A stretch of DNA of 64,000 nucleotides, from NCBI GenBank assembly GCA_023898725.1, contig CP060236.1, positions 996,501 through 1,060,500 on the forward strand, written 5' to 3'. This document shows, piece by piece, positions 46,109 through 54,041 of this stretch. The position numbers and the translations under genes are program-made. Numbering within the stretch: position 1 is the first letter of the stretch; the number at the start of each line of letters is the position of its first letter. A model generated the notes under the pieces. It ran no database searches and was not told the DNA's origin. It saw nothing but the letters and a program-made list of their open reading frames with translations. The DNA comes from Alphaproteobacteria bacterium (GTDB taxonomy: Bacteria > Pseudomonadota > Alphaproteobacteria > JAUHZC01).

Positions 46109-46137
46109 TTGCAAAAATACGGCAACAAACCTATATG
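46109..46137 (+). promoter_or_regulatory. Promoter of tandem sRNA unit 2
   Basis: TTGCAA (46109-46114), 17-bp spacer, TATATG (46132-46137). It has the same architecture as the unit 1 promoter, with a different spacer sequence. The ATGCAAAAA-N2-TCTCTTG block is repeated from 46094. Confidence 0.65.
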
Positions 46138-46141
46138 TATG

Positions 46142-46210
46142 GAGTCAGCGTGAAAGTGCTGACTACATACCTCCCTAAAATAAACTGGCCAGTGCAAACT
46201 GGCCTTTTTT
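46142..46210 (+). ncRNA. Putative trans-acting small RNA, tandem copy 2 (about 69 nt)
   Basis: This is the paralogue of the unit at 45963. The 5' hairpin is AGTCAGCG-TGAAAG-TGCTGACT: relative to copy 1, one G-T pair has become G-C and one G-C has become G-T, so the stem is kept. The linker with CCTCCC at 46170-46175 is identical to copy 1. The terminator is GGCCAGT-GCAA-ACTGGCC followed by six T; the closing pair of the GCAA loop is T-A here and T-G in copy 1. The substitutions therefore sit in stems at compatible positions or outside structured parts, the pattern expected of a selected RNA. Confidence 0.75.
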
Positions 46211-46214
46211 ATTA

Positions 46215-46290
46215 CTCACGGTTATTCCCCAATAACTGTGAGGACACATACCTCATAAATTGTTATAGTCCCTTAACTTATAGGGACTTT
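46215..46290 (+). ncRNA. Possible third, degenerate sRNA element
   Basis: A perfect 12-bp hairpin (arms CTCACGGTTATT and AATAACTGTGAG, loop CCCC, 46215-46242, one G-T pair) is followed by a linker containing ACATACCTC, the same 9-mer as in the linkers of copies 1 and 2. A 7-bp hairpin AGTCCCT/AGGGACT (46267-46288) then runs into TTTCTTT. The order is the same, hairpin-linker-terminator, but no promoter of its own is evident, so it may be a read-through extension or a decayed copy. Confidence 0.45.
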
Positions 46291-46385
46291 CTTTGCCTCT
46301 ATTTTTTATATTAAGAAGATAATAATTGTGCAAATGATATTTTTGCATGCCAGAGGTATCAAAGAGTGTTTTTTCTGCATTCTTC

Positions 46386-47225
46386 TTATATAGATTGATC
46401 ATAAAATCCTTTTATAATACGGTCTTTGCCAGCAAGATCCCTCACGCATGCAACGCCGCATAACATATTAAAAAAAAGTTTTTGTACCGCTTTTTTTTGC
46501 GCGCAACCTATTTCCATTGCCACAAACGATTTCTTTTTTGCCAAAAAAGGCAAACTATTGTGAATCATACGGTAGCACTCCAGTCCATCTTCACCGGAAA
46601 CCAGAGCTCTATAAGGATCATAGTTACACACATTATCATCAAGCCCCATAAAATCAGAGTCGGATATATAAGGAGGGTTACTGACAATAATATCAAATCC
46701 ACCACACAGCTCCTTTCCCCAATTTCCTTGAACAAACATACAGCGCTTAGCAAGATTAAGACGGCGAGCATTCTCACGCGCCACAAGAAGAGCACCGTAG
46801 CTAATATCAACACCAACTCCTGTTGCCTCCGGAATTTCATCCAATAAAGACAAAAGCAGACAACCAGAACCCGTTCCCATGTCCAAAATACGGGGCTTAG
46901 GAACGGGGCTTGTGCTGTAAAAATCCAAGACTTCCTCCACAAGGTGTTCGCTTTCTGGGCGTGGATCTAGCGTTTCTTCTCCAAGAATAAATGTATGCTT
47001 CCAAAACTCGCGCCTCCCCAGAATGCGCGTGATCGGCTCACCCAAGGCCAACCGCCCCAGTTTGTTGTCAATTTCGGTCATTTGTGGGACACTCAAAGTC
47101 ATGTGCATGTTCTGCTGATGGATGTGGTCAGGCAATACCTTCAGCACCTCACCTATTATAAGGCGCACGTGCCTGCGATTCAACGAGGGTGGCGCATTGC
47201 GTAAGATATCAGCGGGAGTAACCAC
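46386..47225 (-). CDS. prmC: Peptide chain release factor N5-glutamine methyltransferase PrmC
   Basis: PrmC (HemK) methylates the glutamine of the GGQ loop of release factors. The 279-residue enzyme has a helical N-terminal domain, LDPRPESEHLVEEVL, the SAM motif ILDMGTGSGCLLLSLL and the substrate motif IIVSNPPYIS. Its substrate RF1 is encoded directly upstream by prfA, 5 bp away, and hisS precedes that; the three form an operon. The C-terminus (KDRIIKGF) is normal. Confidence 0.94.
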   Translation of the reverse strand: MVTPADILRNAPPSLNRRHVRLIIGEVLKVLPDHIHQQNMHMTLSVPQMTEIDNKLGRLALGEPITRILGRREFWKHTFILGEETLDPRPESEHLVEEVLDFYSTSPVPKPRILDMGTGSGCLLLSLLDEIPEATGVGVDISYGALLVARENARRLNLAKRCMFVQGNWGKELCGGFDIIVSNPPYISDSDFMGLDDNVCNYDPYRALVSGEDGLECYRMIHNSLPFLAKKKSFVAMEIGCAQKKAVQKLFFNMLCGVACVRDLAGKDRIIKGFYDQSI

Positions 47226-47230
47226 CTGCT

Positions 47231-48334
47231 TTAAACCTGAGACTCTGTGCCTGTTCCCATATCAAGATCTGCCAGCAAGTTTGCCTGATGATCAATAATG
47301 AGTGCATCAATAAGTTCATCCAAAGCCAAGCCCATCAACACAACGTCTAGTTTATACAGCGTCAAATTAATTCGGTGATCAGTGACGCGCCCTTGGGGAA
47401 AGTTATACGTACGAATACGTTCTGAGCGATCGCCCGTTCCCACTTGACTGCGGCGCTCGGCAGCGCGTGCCGAGTCACGCTTGTTACGCTCATATTCATA
47501 AAGACGGGCACGCAAAATTTTCATGGCGCGATCACGGTTTTTATGTTGTGATTTCTCATCTTGCTGTGTCACAACAATGTTTGTTGGTAAATGCGTAATA
47601 CGAATGGCGCTTTCCGTTTTGTTCACGTGCTGTCCCCCAGCACCCGAAGCACGATACGTATCTACGCGAATATCCTTATCACTAATCGAGACATCAATAT
47701 CCTCAACCTCAGGAAGAACGGCAACCGTTGCGGCAGAGGTATGAATACGCCCTTGGGTTTCTGTGGCAGGAACACGCTGCACACGATGGGTGCCAGACTC
47801 AAATTTTAAAAGCGCAAACACATTTTTACCCTTCACATTCAATATAGCCTCGCGAACCCCCCCCATTTCAGCATCACTGATGCTAATAACCTCGGTTTTC
47901 CATCCTTTTACCTCAGCGTAGCGTTGGTACATATTCAATAAGTTCCCGGCAAATAGGGCAGCTTCCTCCCCTCCCGCTCCTGCCCGCACTTCAATAATAG
48001 CACTTTTTTCATCGGCTTCGTCTTTTGGCAAAAGCATAATACGGATGCTTTCATCAAGTTTTGTCATATTTTTGCGCAGCTGATGAATTTCCTGATCTGC
48101 AAGATCACGCATTTCTTTGTCTTGTGCCTTATCCATCAAAATATATTCCATATCCGCAATGTCAGCAGAAACTTTCAGGTAATCCTTGATAGAATCCGCC
48201 GCAGCCGTTAGGTCAGAATATTCCTTGGAAAGAAGAGCAAACTCTTTAGGGTCATCGCATCCTTTTGCTAACGTTTGTGCCAAAAAGGCGTGGCGTGCAA
48301 GCACGGTCCGAAATTTATCAGCATTACTACTCAT
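47231..48334 (-). CDS. prfA: Peptide chain release factor 1
   Basis: RF1 terminates translation at UAA and UAG. The 367-residue protein shows the catalytic GGQ loop in YRASGAGGQHVNKTESAIR. The PAT tripeptide in VPATETQGRIHTS is the stop-codon recognition motif of RF1 (RF2 has SPF). The start overlaps the hisS stop by 4 bp. The usual N-terminal helical domain is present. Confidence 0.97.
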   Translation of the reverse strand: MSSNADKFRTVLARHAFLAQTLAKGCDDPKEFALLSKEYSDLTAAADSIKDYLKVSADIADMEYILMDKAQDKEMRDLADQEIHQLRKNMTKLDESIRIMLLPKDEADEKSAIIEVRAGAGGEEAALFAGNLLNMYQRYAEVKGWKTEVISISDAEMGGVREAILNVKGKNVFALLKFESGTHRVQRVPATETQGRIHTSAATVAVLPEVEDIDVSISDKDIRVDTYRASGAGGQHVNKTESAIRITHLPTNIVVTQQDEKSQHKNRDRAMKILRARLYEYERNKRDSARAAERRSQVGTGDRSERIRTYNFPQGRVTDHRINLTLYKLDVVLMGLALDELIDALIIDHQANLLADLDMGTGTESQV

Positions 48335-49575
48335 AATACAGTTTCCTCGAGCCTATTTTGTGAAAGATCATCCATCGCAAGGCGTACCCGGTAACCAGAG
48401 CGCATATGCTTAAGCTCAGCTATTCCAGAGACGAATTCGTCGCTTCCAACAATCATTGCATGAGAAACAGAAAGCTTATCAATTTTCTTCAACAACTTTC
48501 CTGGATTCCCCCCCGAAACAAGCTCGATACGCATTCCCCGATCACGAAGTGATTGGGCTAAAACGACACCTTGCTCTAAAAATTCTTCACCTAAGATACC
48601 AAGACCCAGCCCACAGGGACTATCAGGAGTGTAGTTATGCAACAACATAAGGCGTTCGAGGCCAGCAGCCCATCCCACCCCGGGAATATGGGGCCCTCCC
48701 ATGGTTTGACACAAACCATCATAGCGGCCCCCACCAAGAATTGTTCCTTGCCCTCCGCCTTCTTGGATCACATATTCGAATGTTGTGTGCACATAGTAAT
48801 CAAGGCCACGGACAATTAAGGGATTCACTGTATAAGGAATGCTCAACTTTGTTAGCATGTTTTGAACACCATCAAAGTGCTTCTTTGCTGCATCACTCAA
48901 GTAATCACCATATGCAGGGGCATCATCAAAAAGAGCCCGATCCTGAGGCGCTTTTGAATCAAGAATGCGCAACGGATTTTTTATAAGACGGATTTTTGAA
49001 TCCTCTGACAGCCGATCACTATAGCGACTAAAGTAGCCAACCAACGCCTGCGTAAAAGCTTCGCGCGAAGGGACATCTCCCAAGGTATTGATATGCAAAG
49101 CACACTTGTCGTGCAACGATAGAGCACGCAAGTACCTATCGGCAGCTGTAATGACTTCAACATCAGCTTCCATACCGGCAACACCTATGAGCTCAACACC
49201 CAACTGGTGGAACTGGCGATAGCGACCTTTTTGGGGGCGATCATAACGAAACATAGGACCTGAGTAATGATAACGTAAAGGAAGCGATTGCGTTAAACCA
49301 TTTGAAACAACAGCACGCATCACCGCAGCCGTTCCCTCTGGACGCAGTGTTAGCCTATCCCCCCCTCGATCAGGAAAAGTGTATGTTTCCTTGGTTACAA
49401 TGTCGGATACCTCACCTACGTGATCAAAGATCGACGCAAATTCAATGATGGGCGTGCTCATCTGCGCATATCCGTAGCGAGATAGAACCGATCGTGCTAA
49501 ATCAAGAAGATGCGTGTAGTGACGCATTTTGTCAGGCAGAAAATCGTGGGTTCCGCGAACAGGTTGCAACATCAT
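48331..49575 (-). CDS. hisS: Histidyl-tRNA synthetase
   Basis: The 414-residue class II synthetase charges tRNA-His. Motif 1 is around MRHYTHLLDLARSVLSRYGY, motif 2 is LTLRPEGTAAVMRAVVSNG, the HisA box is LIVRGLDYYVHTTFEYV and motif 3 follows in GVGWAAGLERLMLL. The anticodon-binding domain follows at about 320-410. The cognate tRNA-His in this window keeps G-1:C73, consistent with a conventional HisRS. It is the first gene of hisS-prfA-prmC. Confidence 0.96.
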   Translation of the reverse strand: MMLQPVRGTHDFLPDKMRHYTHLLDLARSVLSRYGYAQMSTPIIEFASIFDHVGEVSDIVTKETYTFPDRGGDRLTLRPEGTAAVMRAVVSNGLTQSLPLRYHYSGPMFRYDRPQKGRYRQFHQLGVELIGVAGMEADVEVITAADRYLRALSLHDKCALHINTLGDVPSREAFTQALVGYFSRYSDRLSEDSKIRLIKNPLRILDSKAPQDRALFDDAPAYGDYLSDAAKKHFDGVQNMLTKLSIPYTVNPLIVRGLDYYVHTTFEYVIQEGGGQGTILGGGRYDGLCQTMGGPHIPGVGWAAGLERLMLLHNYTPDSPCGLGLGILGEEFLEQGVVLAQSLRDRGMRIELVSGGNPGKLLKKIDKLSVSHAMIVGSDEFVSGIAELKHMRSGYRVRLAMDDLSQNRLEETVL

Positions 49576-49678
49576 AAAAAGCCATATAATACAAGGTTTT
49601 TTTATCTCAGGCCAGTACGCTTGTCACGCAAAAAGTATCGATGACAGCACGCTAGCTGAAAATTCGCCGTACTCTTTC

Positions 49679-49707
49679 TTGGCAAATGCGTGATAGTTTG
49701 CTAGATT
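49679..49707 (+). promoter_or_regulatory. Candidate promoter for psd-pssA
   Basis: TTGGCA (49679-49684), 17-bp spacer and TAGATT (49702-49707), about 39 bp upstream of the psd start. It lies in a 170-bp divergent region shared with hisS. Confidence 0.5.
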
Positions 49708-49745
49708 CAAACCCATAAGCTATCTTTTTTTTCTGGCGATCACTC

Positions 49746-50438
49746 ATGTTTTTATCCTTTCTTTCCCCCATGCATGCAGACGGGTGGCGTTTTGTTCTAC
49801 CAGGTGTCGTGCTATGTTTTCTTAGCTTTCGCTGGGATTTCCCCTACGTTGGTTTTGTTTGCACGGTGATAACCTTTTGGTGTGCCTACTTTTTTCGCAA
49901 TCCCTCACGGTCTGTTCCTCAAAATGAAGGGTTAGTTCTTTCACCCGCAGATGGAAAAGTATCTGCTATTGCACACGTTTCTCCCCCTGCAGAGCTTGGT
50001 CTTGATGCAAAGGAAAAGTGGGTACGTGTCAGTATTTTTCTTAATATCTTTAACGTTCACGTTAATCGTATTCCCCTTGAAGGGAAATTGAAAAAAATTG
50101 TTTACAACAAGGGAAAATTTGTAAATGCCTCATTGGATAAAGCAAGTGAGCATAATGAACGCAATGGCTTAGTAATTGAATCTCATGGCAAACTTACATA
50201 CGCATGCGTCCAAATCGCCGGCCTTATCGCACGTCGGATTCGCTGTGATGTAACAACAGGAACAAACCTTATTTCAGGGCAATATTTTGGTCTGATACGA
50301 TTTGGAAGTCGTGTTGACGTTTATTTTCCAGCACATTACGTGCCTCAAGTAAGTATTGGCCAAACGGCTATTGCAGGAGAGACAGTTCTATTTAACATGC
50401 ACGCTCCTCAAACAGCACTGATCGGCAAAACTATCTAG
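49746..50438 (+). CDS. psd: Phosphatidylserine decarboxylase (short, PSD-A type)
   Basis: This makes phosphatidylethanolamine at the inner membrane after self-cleavage into a pyruvoyl enzyme. The 230-residue product has two N-terminal hydrophobic segments, the FRNPSRSVPQNEGLVLSPADG motif, SIFLNIFNVHVNRIP, and the processing site RFGSRVDVYFP, where cleavage before Ser of the Gly-Ser pair is expected. The protein is the short form common in alphaproteobacteria. pssA follows after 1 bp, so successive enzymes of PE synthesis are cotranscribed. Confidence 0.95.
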   Translation: MFLSFLSPMHADGWRFVLPGVVLCFLSFRWDFPYVGFVCTVITFWCAYFFRNPSRSVPQNEGLVLSPADGKVSAIAHVSPPAELGLDAKEKWVRVSIFLNIFNVHVNRIPLEGKLKKIVYNKGKFVNASLDKASEHNERNGLVIESHGKLTYACVQIAGLIARRIRCDVTTGTNLISGQYFGLIRFGSRVDVYFPAHYVPQVSIGQTAIAGETVLFNMHAPQTALIGKTI

Positions 50439-50439
50439 C

Positions 50440-51303
50440 ATGAAATTTGACTTTCCACGCATTAAAAAATTTTCCAAAAACTTCCGTAAGGGAATCAAAC
50501 GATTTCAAGGTATGCACCCAAAGTTGAGCGCACGCATGCCACAAAGTGCACGCTTTCACCGTGGCCGATTTCACCTTAACCACAATATTATCAGACATGT
50601 CCCTAATATGGCCACAGTACTTGCTTTGTGCAGTGGCTTAACAAGCATTCGCTTTGCCTATGTCGGACAAGGGAGACTGGCCCTTTTGGCGATTCTTCTT
50701 GCCGCTGTGTTCGACTTAATGGATGGTAGGCTTGCACGAATCTTAGGCGCCTCTAGTGAATTTGGTGCAGAACTAGACTCTCTTTCAGATTTTGTGTCTT
50801 TTGGTGCAGCACCCACACTAATTATCTATTTTCTTTCTTTGCATCATTTGGGAAGTTTGGGATGGTCTTTTTGTCTTTTTTTCTCCGTTTGTTCTGGATT
50901 CCGTTTAGCGCGTTTTAACATAATGACACGCACCGCCAGTCGCAAAAACCAAACTGCTGATGACTATTTTGTTGGCGTTCCTGCTCCTATGGGTGCTCTT
51001 ATGGCTTTGCTTCCTTATTTTTGCGCCCTCGCCCTTGAATTAACACCGGATCATGTGCCCCTTGTTATTCTCGTTATAACAGTTGTAGGATCTGGTATTT
51101 TGATGATTTCTCATATTCCAACGTATACATCAAAAAACATCAGCATGCCCCGTGAAAAACTCCCACTGATCCTTATTGCCTCAGGCCTAACACTGGCTGC
51201 TCTTTTTACAGCACCGTGGCGGGTGCTATCTATTGCAGGAATTGTATACGCTGCATCCATTGGTGTGACTGGTTACAAATACAGACGATCAATGCGCCGT
51301 TGA
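50440..51303 (+). CDS. pssA: CDP-diacylglycerol-serine O-phosphatidyltransferase
   Basis: PssA makes phosphatidylserine, the substrate of Psd. The 287-residue membrane protein has a basic N-terminal extension of about 50 residues and the CDP-alcohol phosphotransferase motif DLMDGRLARILGASSEFGAELDS...D (about residues 92-118), followed by six hydrophobic segments. It lies directly after psd and converges on rsmE with a 15-bp overlap. The extension rich in Arg, Lys and Phe may help membrane association. Confidence 0.94.
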   Translation: MKFDFPRIKKFSKNFRKGIKRFQGMHPKLSARMPQSARFHRGRFHLNHNIIRHVPNMATVLALCSGLTSIRFAYVGQGRLALLAILLAAVFDLMDGRLARILGASSEFGAELDSLSDFVSFGAAPTLIIYFLSLHHLGSLGWSFCLFFSVCSGFRLARFNIMTRTASRKNQTADDYFVGVPAPMGALMALLPYFCALALELTPDHVPLVILVITVVGSGILMISHIPTYTSKNISMPREKLPLILIASGLTLAALFTAPWRVLSIAGIVYAASIGVTGYKYRRSMRR

Positions 51304-52023
51304 TCTCCCCAAAATATAGCCAATTAGAACGGGTAAGGCTGTTTCGGCACGCATGATAGGAGTATTTACGTGAACCAGCTCTGCGTTAGTTTCATGAAAA
51401 AAAGCCCATTCTTCCTGAGAAAATCCCCCTTCTGGACCCACTATCAGAAGAGACTTTTGATTGAGTGGGTAAGAATGATTTGTGAGATTGCGGCCAATAC
51501 CTACGGGGTTTTTTTCAGCACCAACAATAACCTTGGAATTTGGAGACTCCAGCACCGCATCCCTTAAATTTGCCTCCGTCACAACAGTAGGAATACGCAG
51601 TCGGCCACATTGCTCCACAGACTCACGGATGATTTTTGAAAGTCTGTCCAAACGTATCGTGTAATTCTGACTCCGATCCATTCGAACAATAAAAATCTTT
51701 TGTACGCCACATTGCGTTGCCATCGCAACCATATCCTCTACCAATTGCGGTCTAATAAGAGGAATTACAACGTCAAGACCATGATACACTGAAATCCTCG
51801 AGGAATACCTTTCCATTAACTCACAACAAACGCACACACGTGATACGGATTTAATAACAGCACGCCACTCGCCCGATTTTTCATTAAAAAGGGCAATTTC
51901 CATTCCTGGTTTTGCACGCAAAACCGAAGAAAGATAAATGACCTCATTGCCCTCAAGGGCTATTACCTGTCCTTTTTCATACAAAGGACCATCAAACCAC
52001 AAGCGGTATTTTCTCATAGTCAT
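51289..52023 (-). CDS. rsmE: 16S rRNA m3U1498 methyltransferase RsmE
   Basis: RsmE methylates U1498 in helix 44 of 16S rRNA using SAM. The ATG at 52023 gives 244 residues beginning MTMRKYRLWF; the TTG at 52038 is unlikely. Family features include a PUA-like N-terminus, VIPLIRPQLVEDMVAMATQCGV, ESVEQCGR and the SPOUT knot signature LLIVGPEGGFSQEE, with LPVLIGYI near the end. It is divergent from ubiA by about 35 bp. Confidence 0.94.
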   Translation of the reverse strand: MTMRKYRLWFDGPLYEKGQVIALEGNEVIYLSSVLRAKPGMEIALFNEKSGEWRAVIKSVSRVCVCCELMERYSSRISVYHGLDVVIPLIRPQLVEDMVAMATQCGVQKIFIVRMDRSQNYTIRLDRLSKIIRESVEQCGRLRIPTVVTEANLRDAVLESPNSKVIVGAEKNPVGIGRNLTNHSYPLNQKSLLIVGPEGGFSQEEWAFFHETNAELVHVNTPIMRAETALPVLIGYILGRSTAH

Positions 52024-52058
52024 AACGTAGACGACCAAACAATTCTGTGTTTTATTAG

Positions 52059-52943
52059 ATGCTACAGAATACGGATTTCAGTGTGAATTTCAAAGCCCTT
52101 TATTTACTCATGCGGTTGAATCGCCCAATTGGTTTTTTTCTTCTTTGGTGGCCATGTGTGTGGGGATTGCTTTTAGCAGGAAGCCTCAAAAATATTGCAC
52201 TTCCTCAATGGCCTCTTCTTTTGACTGTGTCGATCGGTGCCCTTTTAACACGGACATTGGGCTGCATAATCAACGATATCACTGATTGCCGTATTGATGC
52301 CCAGGTGGAACGAACAAAAAACCGTCCGCTTGCTAAGGGTAGTATCTCCCTCCTACAAGCAAAAATCGTGGGTGCAACTCTTGCTTTTGGAGCTTTCATC
52401 ACTCTTCTCTTTTTGCCGCCGCAAACGTATCTGATTGCGCTTATCGCAGCAGGACTAATTGTTCTTTATCCTTTTGCAAAACGCTTTACATCTTACCCAC
52501 AGGTAGTGCTGGCATTCACCATGAATATGGGACTTCTTCTCACCTATGTGGGAGCAACAGGATCTCTTAATATCCCCATTAGCGTGTGGTTGGCCTATTG
52601 TGCGGCCGGAGCCTGGACATTAGGTTATGATACAATTTACGCTATGCAAGACGCTGAGGACGATAAAAAACTGCGCATTGGATCAACAGCCCTTCTCGGA
52701 GATACAGGAGCCAAACGCCTGATTTTGCTTAGCTACACCCTCAGTTCTCTTTTACTGTCATTAATTCCCCTCTTTACGGAAGTATCGCGAAACTTTATTT
52801 CTGGCCTTATCTTGTGGGTGGTTTTTCTGATGTGGCAATTTTTTCGTGTCATTTATAAAAATGACCTAACACTTGATGACCTCTTTCACAGCAATGGTTA
52901 TGGTGCGATTTTTTTAGGGCTCGCCTTTGGACTTCTTAACTAG
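52059..52943 (+). CDS. ubiA: 4-hydroxybenzoate polyprenyltransferase UbiA
   Basis: UbiA attaches the polyprenyl tail in ubiquinone synthesis, in the inner membrane. The 294-residue protein has eight or nine hydrophobic segments and both Asp-rich magnesium/diphosphate sites: NDITDCRIDAQVERTKNRPL (about residues 70-90) and YAMQDAEDDKKLRIGST (about 193-210). The start gives LLMRLNRPIGFFLLWWPCVW, typical of the family. The A24 peptidase gene overlaps its end by 17 bp. A ubiquinone-linked respiratory chain is implied. Confidence 0.95.
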   Translation: MLQNTDFSVNFKALYLLMRLNRPIGFFLLWWPCVWGLLLAGSLKNIALPQWPLLLTVSIGALLTRTLGCIINDITDCRIDAQVERTKNRPLAKGSISLLQAKIVGATLAFGAFITLLFLPPQTYLIALIAAGLIVLYPFAKRFTSYPQVVLAFTMNMGLLLTYVGATGSLNIPISVWLAYCAAGAWTLGYDTIYAMQDAEDDKKLRIGSTALLGDTGAKRLILLSYTLSSLLLSLIPLFTEVSRNFISGLILWVVFLMWQFFRVIYKNDLTLDDLFHSNGYGAIFLGLAFGLLN

Positions 52944-53358
52944 CACGTATATTCTTGCCACAGCAAGTACCTGTATTTACGCGGCATACACAGATATACG
53001 CTGGCAATCCATTAACCATATCTCCTGGATTATACTAGCTATTTTGGGGATTTTATTTGGCTGGGGGAACTTCTCTTCTTCTTACCTTATCATCGTGGCA
53101 ATACCACTTGGAATCTACGCCATTAACAGAGTATTCCATCACAGCATCGGGACAGGTGATCTCTTGTTTATCGGTGCGGGGAGCCTCCATCTTACTCCCC
53201 ATTTTTGGGGGTTTTTTTACATGATCTCAGGAGTTTTGGGACTCTTCCTCTGGAGTTATTACCGCATACGGTTTCCACACATAAAAAATATTCGAATCCC
53301 TCTTGTCCCTGCTCTTGGATTAGGTCTACAGTGGTGTATATTAAGTCAACAAGGATGA
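52927..53358 (+). CDS. A24-family prepilin peptidase-like membrane protein, minimal form
   Basis: The 143-residue protein has about four or five hydrophobic segments. It carries both aspartates of A24 aspartic peptidases: Asp23 in AYTDIRWQSINH and the GxGD motif in GTGDLLFIGAG. The cytoplasmic N-methyltransferase domain of full-length PilD is absent, as in TadV/CpaA-type enzymes. The start is a TTG inside the ubiA end. No pilin, secretin or pilus ATPase gene is in the window, so its substrate is unknown. Activity is inferred from the two aspartates. Confidence 0.75.
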   Translation: MDFLTSTYILATASTCIYAAYTDIRWQSINHISWIILAILGILFGWGNFSSSYLIIVAIPLGIYAINRVFHHSIGTGDLLFIGAGSLHLTPHFWGFFYMISGVLGLFLWSYYRIRFPHIKNIRIPLVPALGLGLQWCILSQQG

Positions 53359-53365
53359 GGCCGCT

Positions 53366-54022
53366 ATGAAACTTGCCGATTTCTCACACAAGCTTATCCG
53401 TGGACCTGAATCAGGGGAAGCAACAGGGGCGATTATTTTTCTTCATGGATACGGTTCCAATGGCCATGATATGATTTCTCTTGCAGATCACTGGATTAAT
53501 GACCACCCAACACTTGCCTACATTGCCCCGAACGCACCAACGCATCATGAATCAAGTGCCTTCGGCTATCAGTGGTTTTCACTACAGGACCGCTCGCACA
53601 CTGCCTTGATGGATGGACTTGCCCACACAACAGCCTCCCTGAATAGCCTTATAGATGACGTTACAAAAGCATGGAAAATCCCCAGTCATCGTATTGTTCT
53701 CGTTGGGTTTTCCCAAGGCTGTATGTTAGGGATTTACCATGGCCTTTACAGCAAACATATATTTGGGGGTGTTATTGGGTTTAGCGGACGGGTGATTCCC
53801 AATAATTATATCGCGCCTTTACACAAGCCCCCTCTCCTGCTTATTCACGGGGGTGACGATGATGTGGTCCTACCTGAGGATTACCATGAGGGGCTTGGGT
53901 ATCTCCATGAACACCGCGTTGGCTACGAAGCACTTTTTCGCCCCCACCTTGGACACAATATTGATGAGGCTGGCATTCAAGCAAGTCGCCGTTTTCTCAA
54001 CCGAATTTTTCAGACACGTTAA
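53366..54022 (+). CDS. Carboxylesterase/phospholipase, alpha/beta hydrolase
   Basis: The 218-residue enzyme belongs to the carboxylesterase/acyl-protein thioesterase-like hydrolases. FLHGYGSNGHDM is the oxyanion loop, GFSQGCMLG carries the nucleophile Ser, the Asp lies in HGGDDDVVLPEDY and the His in PHLGHNIDEAG. There is no signal peptide, so it is cytoplasmic. The natural ester is unknown. It lies between the A24 peptidase and mdh on the same strand, 7 bp after the former. Confidence 0.9.
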   Translation: MKLADFSHKLIRGPESGEATGAIIFLHGYGSNGHDMISLADHWINDHPTLAYIAPNAPTHHESSAFGYQWFSLQDRSHTALMDGLAHTTASLNSLIDDVTKAWKIPSHRIVLVGFSQGCMLGIYHGLYSKHIFGGVIGFSGRVIPNNYIAPLHKPPLLLIHGGDDDVVLPEDYHEGLGYLHEHRVGYEALFRPHLGHNIDEAGIQASRRFLNRIFQTR

Positions 54023-54041
54023 TACTGATTGGAGACATATC

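Larger units (their letters stand above)
45726..46385. other. 660-bp intergenic region upstream of dnaA containing tandem sRNA-like units
   Basis: No protein-coding gene is credible here. 45726-45914 is the dnaA leader and promoter region; I could not choose a promoter with confidence. 45915-46031 and 46094-46210 hold two near-identical promoter-hairpin-linker-terminator units. Two small inverted repeats (ACCGC/GCGGGT at about 46047-46059 and ATGTGC/GCACAT at about 46065-46086) lie between them. 46215-46290 holds a third, more distant hairpin-linker-hairpin element. 46291-46385 is AT-rich tail before the prmC stop. Confidence 0.7.

Noticed and set aside
45935..46153. Open frame of 72 codons running through the first sRNA unit and into the second
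   Set aside because: It has no ribosome binding site or family resemblance and crosses a strong terminator; the conserved features are structural, not coding.
45915..46210. Tandem repeats as a CRISPR array
   Set aside because: Only two units about 180 bp apart, containing promoter and terminator structure, and no cas genes in the window.
45726..46385. Chromosomal origin oriC next to dnaA
   Set aside because: No cluster of DnaA boxes (TTATCCACA or near variants) and no AT-rich 13-mer series was seen; the region is explained by the sRNA-like units and promoters.
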